Numbered from the stretch's first letter, positions 1 to 10,384 are shown. The stretch is DNA of 49,995 bases from an uncultured Pseudomonadota bacterium (GCA_903926935.1 CAIYLB010000100.1:1-49995), one strand, 5' to 3'. The notes: generated by a model from the sequence alone, not told the origin. Translations and numbers: made by a program.

Positions 1-9
1 AAAAAGGGA

Positions 10-405
10 ATGGGCAACATTACAAAGACTTTACTTGTGTTTATGGCTATTGGCATTATCGTTCAAGCGGCATCTAATTCAAAAAATAGTAATGTAACGC
101 TTACGCCTGAGCAAAAAGAAGCTAAAGCGAAAAGCGCAACCCTTGACGCTTTGTCAAATAAGTGTGCTGACGCCATTCAGGCCTCGTTAAAATTTCCTGA
201 AGGAGCTGAAATCCCAAATGTTTACAATGTTTCAGATTATAAAAAATTCTTTCAGGAAGAAAAAAAGGGAGTATATCGCGTTCAGGTGACGTTTAAGGCT
301 CGCAATGGATTTAATGCATTGAAACAATCTATCGTTGAATGCAAATGGAAGAAGACTGCTAGCGGCGACTTTGTCAATATAGGTGGATTAACAAAAATAG
401 AATAA
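10..405 (+). CDS. small exported protein of unknown function
   Basis: I do not recognise a family. The 131-residue product begins with a hydrophobic stretch (about residues 6-21) that could be a signal peptide or membrane anchor. A polar, lysine-rich segment follows, then a compact domain with two cysteines (about residues 52 and 111) that might form a disulfide if exported. A GGGA motif lies only a few bases before the ATG, so the ribosome binding site is cramped and the true promoter is outside the window. A good terminator follows ten bases after the stop. The gene sits alone beside an apparent integrative-element scar, so it may be accessory cargo; this is inference. Confidence 0.6.
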   Translation: MGNITKTLLVFMAIGIIVQAASNSKNSNVTLTPEQKEAKAKSATLDALSNKCADAIQASLKFPEGAEIPNVYNVSDYKKFFQEEKKGVYRVQVTFKARNGFNALKQSIVECKWKKTASGDFVNIGGLTKIE

Positions 406-414
406 CGAATAGCC

Positions 415-436
415 AACCCGCTTCGGCGGTTTTTTT
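415..436 (+). terminator. rho-independent terminator
   Basis: A CCGC / GCGG stem closed by a TTCG tetraloop, extended by A-T pairs around a bulged C, runs straight into seven T residues. It ends the transcript of the small exported protein. Confidence 0.75.
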
Positions 437-710
437 ACGCCCGCGATTTTGGCTTACTAAATCTAAATCAAAAGGCGATGACGGAAGGTTTCATTTTTCC
501 ATTGATGTGATTAAGGCTGAATAAATGAGGAGAAATTATGTACCCTATAATAGAGCCGGCTGTTAGTTAATCTTAGTGTTGCCTCGGTGACATTTTTTAG
601 TGATTAAGTTTTGAGTGGTAACAGGGCAGCATCAATTTTATTGGGTACGTTTGAGGGTACGCGATAATTTTAATTTTTATAGAATGGCTTATCTATTAGT
701 TTATAGCGAT

Positions 711-733
711 TTGTTCGATTGACGCCAGCACCA
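711..733 (+). other. tRNA/tmRNA 3'-end-like sequence (possible att remnant)
   Basis: The stretch reads GTTCGATT, then GCC, and ends in CACCA, which is the pattern of a T-loop, T-stem and CCA end. The T-stem does not pair and no acceptor or anticodon arm is found upstream, so it is not a functional tRNA. A duplicated 3' end left by integration of an element is one explanation; chance resemblance is another. Confidence 0.3.
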
Positions 734-766
734 TTTAAGTGTTTCACCCAGCATCAAAAAGTATCT

Positions 767-801
767 AAAGCCTAGTAAATTCAACCTTCTAGGCTTTTTT
801 T
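767..801 (+). terminator. rho-independent terminator
   Basis: A perfect nine-base stem, AAAGCCTAG with CTAGGCTTT, is separated by 13 bases and followed by a T-run to 801. No intact gene precedes it, which suggests it belonged to a gene now lost or to a decayed RNA gene. Confidence 0.7.
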
Positions 802-907
802 ACGTCTATGGTAGTCGCATAGTGTAGCTTGACATACCCCATTTAATTGGGCTAACTTAGTGGGGTAAGTTTAATTTAACGACATTTTGATGTTGGAGTT
901 ACCCCAA

Positions 908-946
908 ATGGCATTAACCGACACACTCAATCTCAACGTCTGCTAG
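908..946 (+). pseudogene. stub of a P4-type tyrosine integrase N-terminus
   Basis: The frame opens MALTDT and stops after 12 residues. Integrases of the P4 family commonly begin with MALTDT or MALSDT, and they are commonly preceded by short repeats like the TACCCC / GGGGTA copies found here. The rest of the integrase is absent, so this can only be a scar. Six residues are a thin basis and the call is tentative. Confidence 0.35.
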
Positions 947-1115
947 CCGGAAGTGAAGTATTAGAAAATTTCTACATCAGTCTTATTGGACGAATAGCGG
1001 TTTTTATCAGCACGGTGTATTTAAAAAACTAACGTCACCCATCAATTGCTTAAGTATCAAACGAGCGCGCTATGTTAAAATTTGCGTATGATTTATCACT
1101 TATTCAATAGTTAGC

Positions 1116-1805
1116 ATGGCGCGTTTTCATGTCATTATTCCAGCCGCAGGTAGCGGCAGTCGCATGGGTGCAGGCGCACCTAAACAATATTTGAGTTTAA
1201 ATGGTAAGTCACTGATTCAGCGTGTGATTGAAGTGTTTGATAGTGCAACTAAAATTAGTAGTATTAATATTATACTCAGTGCTGACGACACGCACTGGTC
1301 TAGCACTTATCTGAATGCCAGTAGTAAATCCCAAGTACATTATTGTGGCGGCAATACGCGGGCTATAACGGTGTTGAATGGCTTGATTGCAATAGAAGCG
1401 CAAGTGGCAGCCGATGACTGGATTTTAGTGCATGATGCGGCTAGACCAGGTTTAACCAATCAATTGTTAAACCATCTTTTAACTACCTTAGAAAATGACT
1501 CCGTAGGTGGCTTACTGGCATTGCCGCTGGCAGATACCTTAAAGCGTGCAGATACTGAGCAGCGTGTATCGGCCACTGTGCCGCGCGTTGATTTATGGCA
1601 GGCGCAAACACCACAAATGTTTAGATATGCGACACTAAAAGAGGCGCTTATTCAGTTTAATGGTAGTCCTACCGATGAAGCTGAAGCCGTTGAAGCTTTG
1701 GGTTTGAAGCCACAATTAGTGGCGGGTGAATTGCGTAACCTCAAAGTTACCTATCTGCAAGATTTAGCCGTTGTTTCTGCTTTAATGCATTCGGAGAAAA
1801 AATGA
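1116..1805 (+). CDS. ispD: 2-C-methyl-D-erythritol 4-phosphate cytidylyltransferase
   Basis: The enzyme couples MEP with CTP to give CDP-methylerythritol, the third step of the MEP isoprenoid pathway, in the cytosol. The 229-residue length is normal. The nucleotide-binding loop reads [10 protein letters not shown] near residue 10, followed by APKQY, whose lysine contacts CTP. VHDAARP near residue 106 and the late [11 protein letters not shown] motif (about 187-197) are also diagnostic of IspD. The stop overlaps the ispF start by four bases, so the pair is translationally coupled. The ribosome binding site before this ATG is weak. The gene lies directly downstream of the integrative scar, but its sequence looks ordinary. 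Confidence 0.96.
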   Translation: MARFHVIIPAAGSGSRMGAGAPKQYLSLNGKSLIQRVIEVFDSATKISSINIILSADDTHWSSTYLNASSKSQVHYCGGNTRAITVLNGLIAIEAQVAADDWILVHDAARPGLTNQLLNHLLTTLENDSVGGLLALPLADTLKRADTEQRVSATVPRVDLWQAQTPQMFRYATLKEALIQFNGSPTDEAEAVEALGLKPQLVAGELRNLKVTYLQDLAVVSALMHSEKK

Positions 1806-2299
1806 TTGTGACACCCAATATGGCGATAAGAATCGGTCATGGTTTTGATGTTCACCGGCTAGTGCTAGGACGAAAATGCATCATAGGTGGCGTAGATATT
1901 CCTTTTGAAAAAGGCTTGGATGGTCATTCTGATGCAGATGTATTGCTGCATGCCATTTGTGACGCGCTATTAGGCGCAGCGGCGCTAGGTGACATCGGCA
2001 AACATTTTCCACCGACGGATATGCAATATAAAGGCATTAATTCACGCGAGTTATTAAGGCAGGTTGTGGCCTTAATGAAGGGCAAAGGTTATGGTGTGAG
2101 TAATTTGGATTGCACTGTCATTTGCGAGCTACCAAAATTATCGCCACATACTGAACAAATGCGTATGAATATTGCCGAAGATTGTGCGGTAATGCTAGAT
2201 GCGATAAACGTGAAAGCGACTACTACTGAAAAGTTAGGCTTTACCGGCAGGGGCGAAGGCATTGCGGCAGAAGTTGTTTGCCTGATTGCTAAAGTATAA
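1802..2299 (+). CDS. ispF: 2-C-methyl-D-erythritol 2,4-cyclodiphosphate synthase
   Basis: The product cyclises CDP-ME 2-phosphate to MEcPP, the step two after IspD in the MEP pathway. The metal ligands are visible as D16, H18 (GFDVH) and H50 (HSDADVLLH). The [13 protein letters not shown] motif near the C-terminus binds the cytidine nucleotide. The start at 1802 follows a strong GGAGAAAAA site inside ispD; an internal ATG at 1820 (MAIRIGHG) would give the more usual length, so the first six residues may not be translated. The protein works as a trimer. The ispD-ispF overlap is conserved in many proteobacteria. Confidence 0.96.
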   Translation: MIVTPNMAIRIGHGFDVHRLVLGRKCIIGGVDIPFEKGLDGHSDADVLLHAICDALLGAAALGDIGKHFPPTDMQYKGINSRELLRQVVALMKGKGYGVSNLDCTVICELPKLSPHTEQMRMNIAEDCAVMLDAINVKATTTEKLGFTGRGEGIAAEVVCLIAKV

Positions 2300-2474
2300 A
2301 TTTTTAGCTTTGCACTGGTAAACTAGAAACTGATAGCAAATTACTATGACACAATTTTTAACGCAATTTTAATTATTAGCTTAAGGTCGACTTTAGATAA
2401 AAAAGACTCAAGCTCTAGACCCCATCAAAAAATTAGTAGTTAAACAGTATTAATTCTGAACTGAAAATCACTCT

Positions 2475-4298
2475 ATGCTGCACTGGTTTGAAAACCTATT
2501 AAATCCCTTTCCTAGCAACGAAATTGATCCTCCGCCACAGGCGTTGTGGCCTTTTTTGTGGTCATGCACCCAAGGTTCTAGGACATTAATTTTTGCGATG
2601 ATGTTCTTCACTGCCATTATTGGTAGCTTTGAAGCACTTTTGTTTGCTGTAATGGGCAAGTTAGTGGATTGGCTTAGTAAAACTTCTGCAGATTTATTAT
2701 GGGTCACAGAGAAGCAGCACTTATTGCTGTTAGTAGGCTTGTTGTTACTTAGTCCAATATTAATTACTTTGCAGACTTTTATTAAACACCAAGCGCTTGC
2801 GGGTAATTTTCCTATGCGCTTGCGCTGGAATTTCCACAGACTCATGCTGAGTCAAAGTATGAGCTTTTATCAAGATGAATTTGCCGGTCGCGTCTCGGCA
2901 AAAGTCATGCAAACTGCCTTGGCTGTGCGCGATGTATTTTTTATCGTGGCGGATATTTTGGTTTTTGTGATTATTTATTTTGTGACTATGGTTGCCGTTG
3001 TTGGGCATTTCAACACGATGGTGATGCTGCCATTTTTAGCTTGGGTACTTTGTTATATTTCGTCTCTTAGTTACTTTGTGCCACGTTTAGCTAAAGTCTC
3101 ACAACAACAAGCCGATGCCAGATCACTAATGTCAGGGCGTATTACCGATGCTTATACTAATATTAGTACGGTTAAGCTATTTTCACATGCTGGGCGCGAG
3201 GCTACTTATGCCAAATCGGCAATGCACGAATTTTTAGGCACAGTTAATGCGCAGATGCGCTATGTGTCTGGTGTTGAAATCGTTAATCATATACTGAACG
3301 TGCTGCTGATTATTTCTACCTCTGGCGTTGCTTTGTGGCTATGGACTGAAGGCGAAATGAGCGTAGGTGGCGTCGCTGCAGTTACCGCAATGGCCTTACG
3401 TCTAAACGGAATATCGCATTGGGTGATGTGGGAACTTACCTCGCTTTATGAACAAATTGGTACTGCGCAAGATGGCGTCAACACTTTATCCATGGCGCAG
3501 CAGATTACCGATGTAGCCGAAGCACAACCGCTGGTCGTTAGTGCTGGCAATGTCCAATTTGAAACCGTCAACTTTTCCTATGGCTTGAAAACGCCAGTGT
3601 TGCAGGCCCTTAAGTTGAATATTAAATCAGGTGAAAAAGTTGGTCTAGTTGGACGCTCTGGCGCGGGTAAGTCAACGATTGTCAATTTACTGCTACGCTT
3701 TTATGACGTAGAACAGGGCCAAATATTAATCGATGGTCAAGACATTAAACTGGTTACACAAAATAGCTTACGCAGCCAGATTGGCATGGTGACGCAAGAT
3801 ACTTCATTATTGCATCGCAGTGTACGCGATAATATTTTATATGGCCGCCCTGACGCCACTGAAGCAGAAATGATCAGCGCTGCGAAACATGCGGAAGCCC
3901 ATGAATTCATTTTAGGCCTTACGGATGCAAAAGGCCGAACTGCTTATGATGCACACGTCGGCGAGCGTGGTGTAAAGCTCTCCGGTGGCCAACGGCAGAG
4001 GATAGCCATTGCTCGCGTTATGCTTAAAGACGCACCAATATTGCTATTGGATGAAGCGACTAGCGCATTGGATTCTGAAGTAGAAGTGGCAATACAAGCG
4101 AGCTTATATACCTTGATGGAAGGCAAGACTGTAGTTGCCATTGCGCATCGCTTGTCTACTATCGCGGCAATGGATAGGTTGATTGTGCTGGATGAAGGTA
4201 AAATAATCGAAGAGGGCGACCATCAATCTTTGCTAAAATTAGGTGGTTTATATGCGACTTTATGGGCACATCAAAGTGGTGGATTTTTGGGTGAGTAA
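2475..4298 (+). CDS. ABC exporter, fused membrane and ATPase domains (MsbA/MdlB-like)
   Basis: A 607-residue half-transporter expected to act as a dimer in the inner membrane. Residues about 35-330 form the six-helix membrane domain. The ATPase domain follows, with Walker A GRSGAGKST near residue 393, the signature LSGGQRQR near 502 and Walker B ILLLDEATSALD near 523, then an IAHRLSTI switch histidine. All ATPase residues look intact. The substrate cannot be read from sequence; relatives export lipids, peptides or drugs. The gene stands alone: 175 bases separate it from ispF and a small DUF1348 gene follows. The start ATG at 2475 has no clear Shine-Dalgarno sequence. Confidence 0.9.
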   Translation: MLHWFENLLNPFPSNEIDPPPQALWPFLWSCTQGSRTLIFAMMFFTAIIGSFEALLFAVMGKLVDWLSKTSADLLWVTEKQHLLLLVGLLLLSPILITLQTFIKHQALAGNFPMRLRWNFHRLMLSQSMSFYQDEFAGRVSAKVMQTALAVRDVFFIVADILVFVIIYFVTMVAVVGHFNTMVMLPFLAWVLCYISSLSYFVPRLAKVSQQQADARSLMSGRITDAYTNISTVKLFSHAGREATYAKSAMHEFLGTVNAQMRYVSGVEIVNHILNVLLIISTSGVALWLWTEGEMSVGGVAAVTAMALRLNGISHWVMWELTSLYEQIGTAQDGVNTLSMAQQITDVAEAQPLVVSAGNVQFETVNFSYGLKTPVLQALKLNIKSGEKVGLVGRSGAGKSTIVNLLLRFYDVEQGQILIDGQDIKLVTQNSLRSQIGMVTQDTSLLHRSVRDNILYGRPDATEAEMISAAKHAEAHEFILGLTDAKGRTAYDAHVGERGVKLSGGQRQRIAIARVMLKDAPILLLDEATSALDSEVEVAIQASLYTLMEGKTVVAIAHRLSTIAAMDRLIVLDEGKIIEEGDHQSLLKLGGLYATLWAHQSGGFLGE

Positions 4299-4349
4299 GT
4301 AATTTTTGATGAGTAATATATTTCATGTTTGTAAAATTATAGAAAATAA

Positions 4350-4832
4350 ATGATGACCGTTAATGTAGAAATCCGCCCGCCAGTGCCGCCATTTACTCGC
4401 GAAACTGCCCTGCAAAAGGTACGGATGGCCGAAGATGGTTGGAATAGTCGCGATCCACAGCGGGTTTCTTTGGTTTATACACAAGATTCTCAATGGCGTA
4501 ACCGCGCGGAGTTTCCTCATGGGCGCGCAGCAATTGTGGAATTTTTGACGAAAAAATGGGCGAATGAACAGCAATACAGGTTAATTAAAGAATTATGGGC
4601 GTTTGAAGAAAATCGTATTGCAGTAAGGTTTGCTTATGAATGGTGCGATGCTGCGGGTCATTGGTTTAGGTCTTACGGCAATGAAAACTGGCAGTTTGAT
4701 GCGAATGGTTTGATGGAGTTTCGCTATGCCAGTATTAATGATTTAGCCATTAAGGAAACTGAGCGTAAGTTTTTTTGGGCTTTAGGTCGACGCCCTGATG
4801 ATCATGCTAGTTTAAGTGACCTAGGTCTTTAA
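4350..4832 (+). CDS. DUF1348 family protein (NTF2/SnoaL-like fold)
   Basis: The 160-residue soluble protein matches the DUF1348 family, recognised by the sequence around [22 protein letters not shown] (about residues 31-52) and by the WALGRRP segment near the C-terminus. The family is predicted to adopt the cone-shaped NTF2-like fold; no reaction is established that I know of. It starts 51 bases after the ABC exporter and may be co-transcribed with it. An in-frame ATG at 4353 is equally possible as the start. It faces the convergent smr gene across about 60 bases. Confidence 0.8.
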   Translation: MMTVNVEIRPPVPPFTRETALQKVRMAEDGWNSRDPQRVSLVYTQDSQWRNRAEFPHGRAAIVEFLTKKWANEQQYRLIKELWAFEENRIAVRFAYEWCDAAGHWFRSYGNENWQFDANGLMEFRYASINDLAIKETERKFFWALGRRPDDHASLSDLGL

Positions 4833-4894
4833 ATCTGTTTTGAAATCAGTCTTTAATTTGATCCTTAAGCTAAGTTGGAATAATGAGTATTAGA

Positions 4895-5533
4895 CTAAGC
4901 TTTAATCAAGACAATGACAGCGCCACAGCCACCATCTTGCCTTTTGGCTTCCACGTAAGCAATTATTTCATTTTTTTGCATTAGCCAGCCACGTAGCTTG
5001 TTCTTTAGTACAGGCTCTTGATTGCGCGAGCTAAGCCCTTTACCATGCACAATACGCACGCAGCGAATACCACGGCTTTTGCAGTCACCAATAAATGTTG
5101 ATGTATATAGTCTAGCATCATCACTAATCATGCCATGTAAATCAATCGCCGCTTGCACTGGCCAATGGCCACGACGTAATTTAACTAAAATTTCTGGTGA
5201 ATGGCCTGCGCTTAAATAAGAAATCGGTGCGCCCGCTTCTAGTTCGTAGGCTGGAATAAAATGATCTGATAATGAGTCAGCAAGCGCCTGTTGATCATCT
5301 CGCTTCAATCTTTTTGGGATAGGTCTTGGTTTAGCTTGTTGCAAGTCTAGCCGCACCTTCGCATGCCGAGCGGGCAAGGGTATTACATCTTTTACCGCTT
5401 CACGAAACAGATTAAGGTCTTCGTTGTCAGGTTTTGTCACAGCGATATGTGTGCCTAGATTGATGTTGCTTGGCTTAATGTTGCTTGATTTAATCTTGCC
5501 AAGTTTAATTTGGCTTGGTTTAATATTCGTCAT
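4895..5533 (-). CDS. Smr domain protein
   Basis: The C-terminal half is a small MutS-related (Smr) domain with the DLHG motif (AAIDLHG) and the VHGKG motif; members nick or bind branched DNA or act on RNA, so a nuclease role is plausible but unproven. I choose the ATG at 5533, giving 212 residues. A longer reading from a TTG at 5575 would run back through the hairpin after trxB and has little support. The N-terminus is odd: five imperfect pentapeptides (IKPSQ, IKLGK, IKSSN, IKPSN, INLGT) from 15-base repeats, followed by a basic linker (about residues 50-75). The gene lies about 50 bases downstream of trxB and may share its transcript. Confidence 0.85.
   Translation of the reverse strand: MTNIKPSQIKLGKIKSSNIKPSNINLGTHIAVTKPDNEDLNLFREAVKDVIPLPARHAKVRLDLQQAKPRPIPKRLKRDDQQALADSLSDHFIPAYELEAGAPISYLSAGHSPEILVKLRRGHWPVQAAIDLHGMISDDARLYTSTFIGDCKSRGIRCVRIVHGKGLSSRNQEPVLKNKLRGWLMQKNEIIAYVEAKRQDGGCGAVIVLIKA
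5450..5524 (-). repeat. five imperfect 15-bp tandem repeats in the Smr gene
   Basis: Units at 5450-5464, 5465-5479, 5480-5494, 5495-5509 and 5510-5524 each end in TTGAT or TTAAT on the plus strand. In the Smr frame they encode five lysine/serine-rich pentapeptides near the N-terminus. The repeat length keeps the frame open when copies are gained or lost. Confidence 0.8.
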
Positions 5534-5546
5534 GTTAAATAATAGT

Positions 5547-5570
5547 AGGGACAATAGCCATATTGTCCCT
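5547..5570 (-). other. hairpin between trxB and the Smr gene
   Basis: A perfect nine-base stem (AGGGACAAT with ATTGTCCCT, six-base loop) lies 11 bases after the trxB stop and 13 bases before the Smr ATG, in the transcription direction. No T-run follows, so it is more likely an RNA-processing, stability or translation-control element than a classical terminator. Confidence 0.6.
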
Positions 5571-5581
5571 AGCAATATGTA

Positions 5582-6547
<966 letters not shown>

Positions 6548-6600
6548 CTAATATGTAATAGTAAATTGTTAGAGCTGTTGGCCCTTAACAGAGATTAAAA

Positions 6601-6670
6601 ATGCCGCTAAATTTGAATTGTATAAATTCAAATTATGGCCAAATTAGTACTGATATAACTTCTGCGGCAT
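6601..6670 (-). terminator. branched stem-loop downstream of dps
   Basis: ATGCCGC at 6601-6607 pairs with GCGGCAT at 6664-6670, enclosing a perfect ten-base hairpin, AATTTGAATT with AATTCAAATT (6610-6619 and 6625-6634, loop GTATA). On the minus strand the outer stem runs into TTTTTAA, so it may terminate the dps transcript. A further hairpin, GTAGTT with AACTAC (6688-6703), overlaps the region just past the dps stop. Confidence 0.55.
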
Positions 6671-6706
6671 AAACTGAGTAGCCATCTGTAGTTTTCTAAC
6701 TACAAA

Positions 6707-7171
6707 CTACTTCTCTAATAGGCTACGTAACATCCAACCGGTTTTCTCATGTAACTGTAGTCGTTGTGTTAGCAAGTCTTTAGTCGCCTCATCAGAAGCT
6801 TGGTCGGCCGCAGGGAAAACGCTGCGTGCTGTTCGACATACCGCTTCATGACCCTCAACTAATTCTTTAATCATGTCTTGTGCTTTAGGTACAGATTCAG
6901 TTTCTTTAATAGACGATAGTTTTGCAAAGTCACGATAGGTGCCAGGTGCGTAAACATCTAAAGCGCGAATACGTTCCGCGACCAAATCAACCGCAAGTGC
7001 TAGTTCAGTATATTGCCCCTCAAACATTAAATGCAAAGTGTTGAACATTGGGCCAGTGACGTTCCAATGAAAATAATGGGTTTTAAGATAAAGTGTATAT
7101 GTGTCGGCTAATAGGTGTGATAAACCTTGGGCAACATTTTTCCTGTCTTGTTCTTTAATACCAATATCCAT
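6707..7171 (-). CDS. dps: Dps-family DNA-binding ferritin
   Basis: The protein oxidises and stores iron, removing hydrogen peroxide, as a hollow dodecamer that may bind DNA. The 154-residue length fits. The ferroxidase-site residues H35 (HYFHWNV), H47, D62 and E66 are all present at the family spacing. The N-terminal tail is short, with only a few lysines, so DNA binding may be weak. The gene is transcribed away from ftsK across a 120-base spacer. Control by OxyR or Fur is usual for dps, but I see no clear binding site. Proximity to trxB suggests a small redox-defence neighbourhood. Confidence 0.95.
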   Translation of the reverse strand: MDIGIKEQDRKNVAQGLSHLLADTYTLYLKTHYFHWNVTGPMFNTLHLMFEGQYTELALAVDLVAERIRALDVYAPGTYRDFAKLSSIKETESVPKAQDMIKELVEGHEAVCRTARSVFPAADQASDEATKDLLTQRLQLHEKTGWMLRSLLEK

Positions 7172-7240
7172 GATCGGTTCCTAGTTTTGCATCTGATTAG
7201 TTAGATTGATATTGTATTAGCTACGCATCCACTTTGATAC

Positions 7241-7249
7241 TGCTATAAT
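7241..7249 (+). promoter_or_regulatory. extended -10 promoter for ftsK
   Basis: TGCTATAAT at 7241-7249 is a perfect -10 hexamer with the TG extension one base upstream. No good -35 lies 16-18 bases before it, as is common for extended -10 promoters. It lies about 45 bases ahead of ftsK, in the dps-ftsK divergent spacer. Confidence 0.6.
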
Positions 7250-7291
7250 TAAATTTGCAGTATAAATTTAACGTCAACTATACCTGAGGTT

Positions 7292-9619
7292 TTGACTATC
7301 TTGTTTTTCAAAAAATCAACTCCTGCGAATGCACGACGTGAAGCTGAAGTCAGTAAATCGAATCAACTTGTTGCTACGCTAATTAAAGAAGCATGGTGGC
7401 TCGGTTTAGTCTTGTCCGGGCTTTATATTGCCATTATCCTTTTTAGCTACCATCGCGAAGATCCTTCTTGGTCGCATATGGCGGCTGATAGTTCTATTAT
7501 TCACAATAGTGGCGGTAATGTTGGTGCATGGCTGTCAGATATGCTACTTTATTTGTTTGGTTTTTCTGCATGGTGGTGGGCAGTGTTGGCTTTTTATGCC
7601 ATGTGGTTTGTTTATTTAAAGTTAGAAGCTGTGGATTTGAACGAAAAGCCATTTTTACTGTTTAATTTCATAGGCTTCGCTCTAGTGCTCATTGCCTCAA
7701 GCACTTTAGAGGCAGGACATTTGGTTAGCCTACCAGCCTCATTGCCACTAGCACCCGGCGGCATGTTAGGGTCATCGGTAGATAGCAGTTTACGCATGAT
7801 GTTTGGCTATACTGGTTCTAGTATGTTATTAATTGTGATGTTCGTTATCGGCTTTAGTCTGTTTACCGGCTGGTCTTGGATCATGATTACCGAAAAATTT
7901 GGCGCTGCATTAATTGCCAGCTACGAATTCATTAAGTTCAAATTACAAGATTGGCAAGATAGAAAAGCCGGTAAAGTGGTTGAGTTAGAACGTTCTGAAT
8001 TTGTTCATGCTGAGCGCAAAAGAGTTGTGGATCGTGAGCCGGTATTGATTGAAGTGCCAGCTTTTGAAGTGATACAAAGTGAGCGTGTACAAAAAGAAAA
8101 ACAGGCGCCATTATTTGAAACCTTGCCAGATTCTAGCTTGCCACCTTTGTATTTGTTAGATGAGCCATCAGGCACGGTTGAGCCGCAATCTGCCGAAACC
8201 TTAGATTTTACTTCACGTTTGATTGAACGAAAATTAATGGATTTTGGCATTGAAGTAAAGGTACTTACTGCCTTGCCAGGTCCAGTCATTACGCGTTTTG
8301 AGTTAGAGCCAGCCGCCGGTGTTAAGGGCAGCCAAGTTACAAATTTAATTAAGGATTTAGCGCGTGCGCTGTCCGTGGTGAGTGTTCGCGTGGTAGAAAC
8401 TATCCCCGGTAAAACCTGTATGGGTTTAGAGATTCCTAATCCTAAGCGCCAAATTGTTTATTTGTCGGAAATCATGAGCAGCCAAGCTTATGCCGATGTA
8501 AAGTCACCACTTGCCATATGTTTAGGTAAGGATATTGCAGGTAAACCAGCAGTCGCTGATTTAGCAAAAATGCCGCATGTGTTAGTTGCAGGGACTACCG
8601 GTTCGGGTAAATCTGTGGCTATTAACGCGCTGATTTTAAGTTTGCTCTACAAGGCGGATGCCAGTCAAGTGCGTATGATTTTGATAGACCCGAAAATGTT
8701 AGAGCTTTCAGTGTATGAAGGTATTCCGCATTTGCTAGCACCTGTGGTTACCGATATGCGACAAGCTGCAAATGCGCTTAACTGGTGCGTGGCGGAGATG
8801 GAGCGCCGCTATAAATTAATGTCTATGCTAGGTGTGCGTAATTTGGCTGGTTATAACCAAAAGATTAGAGATGCGGATAAAGCGGGTGAAAAAATTCCGC
8901 ATCCATTTAGCCTAACGCCAGACGAGCCAGAACCGCTGATGGAAATGCCGCTAATTGTAGTGGTGATAGATGAGTTGGCCGATTTAATGATGGTGGTGGG
9001 CAAAAAAGTTGAAGAGCTAATAGCACGCCTAGCACAAAAGGCGCGTGCTTCTGGCATTCATTTGGTGCTTGCTACCCAGCGTCCGTCAGTAGATGTGATT
9101 ACCGGCTTAATTAAGGCCAATATTCCAACCCGCGTTTCTTTTCAGGTCTCAAGTAAAATTGATTCACGAACTATATTAGATCAAATGGGCGCGGAGGCCT
9201 TACTAGGTCAGGGCGATATGTTGTATATGCCGCCAGGCACTGGTTATCCGTTGCGTATTCATGGCGCGTTTGTTTCAGACCAAGAAGTGCATAAAGTAGT
9301 GAATTACCTTAAGGCGCAGGGTGAACCAAACTATATTGAAGGCATCCTAAGCAATGAGGCTTTAGAAGGCGATGCTGACTTTTCTGACAGTGGCAGTTCA
9401 AATTCAAGTGGTGGCTCAGAAGTTGATCCACTTTATGATGAAGCCGTCGGTATCGTACTTAAAACACGTAGAGCTAGTATTTCAGGGGTGCAGCGGCAAT
9501 TGCGTATCGGCTATAACCGTGCAGCAAGGTTAATTGAAGATATGGAGCGTGCTGGATTAGTGTCCGCCATGCAGACTAATGGCAATCGTGAAGTGCTAGC
9601 GCCGCATCATGATGTTTAA
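7292..9619 (+). CDS. ftsK: DNA translocase FtsK
   Basis: The divisome protein pumps chromosomal DNA toward dif during septation. Four membrane helices occupy about residues 35-205, a short charged linker follows (much shorter than in E. coli), then the RecA-like motor with Walker A GTTGSGKS at 434-441 and a Walker B-like [12 protein letters not shown]. The C-terminal gamma winged-helix domain (from about 705, with [20 protein letters not shown]) reads KOPS sites. At 775 residues it resembles the short FtsK/SpoIIIE type. The start is a TTG. GAGGT at 7286-7290 is too close to the TTG at 7292 but well placed for the in-frame TTG at 7301, which I prefer. lolA follows 36 bases later, an order common in proteobacteria. 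Confidence 0.96.
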   Translation: MTILFFKKSTPANARREAEVSKSNQLVATLIKEAWWLGLVLSGLYIAIILFSYHREDPSWSHMAADSSIIHNSGGNVGAWLSDMLLYLFGFSAWWWAVLAFYAMWFVYLKLEAVDLNEKPFLLFNFIGFALVLIASSTLEAGHLVSLPASLPLAPGGMLGSSVDSSLRMMFGYTGSSMLLIVMFVIGFSLFTGWSWIMITEKFGAALIASYEFIKFKLQDWQDRKAGKVVELERSEFVHAERKRVVDREPVLIEVPAFEVIQSERVQKEKQAPLFETLPDSSLPPLYLLDEPSGTVEPQSAETLDFTSRLIERKLMDFGIEVKVLTALPGPVITRFELEPAAGVKGSQVTNLIKDLARALSVVSVRVVETIPGKTCMGLEIPNPKRQIVYLSEIMSSQAYADVKSPLAICLGKDIAGKPAVADLAKMPHVLVAGTTGSGKSVAINALILSLLYKADASQVRMILIDPKMLELSVYEGIPHLLAPVVTDMRQAANALNWCVAEMERRYKLMSMLGVRNLAGYNQKIRDADKAGEKIPHPFSLTPDEPEPLMEMPLIVVVIDELADLMMVVGKKVEELIARLAQKARASGIHLVLATQRPSVDVITGLIKANIPTRVSFQVSSKIDSRTILDQMGAEALLGQGDMLYMPPGTGYPLRIHGAFVSDQEVHKVVNYLKAQGEPNYIEGILSNEALEGDADFSDSGSSNSSGGSEVDPLYDEAVGIVLKTRRASISGVQRQLRIGYNRAARLIEDMERAGLVSAMQTNGNREVLAPHHDV

Positions 9620-9655
9620 TACTGATAAATGTAAAAGATCAAAATAAGGAAATGG

Positions 9656-10273
9656 ATGCGTAAATTTAAAATCGTAATATTGGCTGGCTTGTTGTTTATA
9701 CCAATGTTAGCAAATGCAGATGGCAGTGCTAGCCTTAAGAATTTTTATGAGAAAACCCAATCGATACGCGCTGACTTTCATCAAGTAGTGACCGATAAAA
9801 AAGGCCAGAAAATTCAGGATGTGTATGGCCAAATGCAGTTGAAGCGACCGAATAAATTTAGGTGGGATTACAATAAGCCATTCGAACAGCAAATCATTAG
9901 TGACGGTAAGCAAGTTTGGCTTTACGATACTGAATTAGCGCAAGTGACGGTGAGAGAACTCAGTAAAGCACTTGGCGCTAGCCCGGCGGCTTTATTGGCT
10001 GGCGAAGATAGTTTGGATAAAAACTTTAAACTAGTTAATGCCTATCGTAAAGACAAGGTAGACTGGGTGAGTACCAATCCAAAAGATAAAGATTCAGGTT
10101 TTGATAATATAAGTTTGGGTTTTAAAGACGATGTTTTACAGGAAATGATTATGTTAGATAGCTTCGGTCACCTAACTAAAATCATTTTTACTAATCTTGA
10201 AGCTAATCCAGTAATCGATGCCAAAACTTTTCTATTCAAACCGCCAAAAGGAGTGGATGTAGTTGGCGAATAG
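9656..10273 (+). CDS. lolA: outer-membrane lipoprotein carrier protein LolA
   Basis: The periplasmic chaperone accepts lipoproteins released by LolCDE and carries them to LolB. It has 205 residues with a clear signal peptide (basic MRKFK start, hydrophobic core, ANA-D cleavage near residue 22). The mature part has the LolA signature (SIRADFHQVV, then GQMQLKRPNKFRWDYNKPFEQQI, about 37-86), whose aromatic and basic residues line the lipid-binding cavity. AAGG lies at a suitable distance before the ATG. It is probably co-transcribed with ftsK and the transcript ends at a strong terminator about 80 bases later. Lipoproteins in this window (MltF, the NodT-type channel, Blc) would be its clients. 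Confidence 0.95.
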   Translation: MRKFKIVILAGLLFIPMLANADGSASLKNFYEKTQSIRADFHQVVTDKKGQKIQDVYGQMQLKRPNKFRWDYNKPFEQQIISDGKQVWLYDTELAQVTVRELSKALGASPAALLAGEDSLDKNFKLVNAYRKDKVDWVSTNPKDKDSGFDNISLGFKDDVLQEMIMLDSFGHLTKIIFTNLEANPVIDAKTFLFKPPKGVDVVGE

Positions 10274-10350
10274 CTTGGTTAAAGTTTATTTGAAGTTGAT
10301 TGCTGATTCAATAGATTGAATATAATCATTACTTTCAGTGATATTATTTA

Positions 10351-10384
10351 GGGTTGCAAGCTTAACAGCTTGCAACCCTTTTTA
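10351..10384 (+). terminator. rho-independent terminator after ftsK-lolA
   Basis: A perfect 11-base stem, GGGTTGCAAGC with GCTTGCAACCC, has a six-base loop (TTAACA) and is followed by five T residues. It separates ftsK-lolA from rarA-serS. Confidence 0.92.

Larger units (their letters stand above)
437..1115. other. gene-free segment with integrative-element scar
   Basis: No convincing full-length gene is present. The segment holds two GGGTACG direct repeats (643-649 and 655-661), a tRNA/tmRNA 3'-end-like sequence (711-733), a terminator (767-801), TACCCC / GGGGTA repeats at 835-840, 862-867 and 900-905, and a 13-codon stub resembling the start of a P4-type integrase (908-946). A short open frame ending near 524 might be a gene remnant but I could not identify it. 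A weak TTGCTT-N19-TATGTT pair (1046-1076) could serve as the ispD promoter. Confidence 0.5.

Noticed and set aside
711-733. A functional tRNA or tmRNA
   Set aside because: Only the T-loop-like and CCA-like parts are present; the stems do not pair and no anticodon arm or tag frame was found.
5534-5575. Longer start (TTG at 5575) for the Smr protein
   Set aside because: It would translate through the perfect hairpin after trxB, and it adds a hydrophobic leader not expected for an Smr protein.
6610-6634. Operator palindrome for a regulator of dps or trxB
   Set aside because: It is enclosed in a longer stem and lies downstream of dps, so an RNA structure at the transcript end is the simpler reading.
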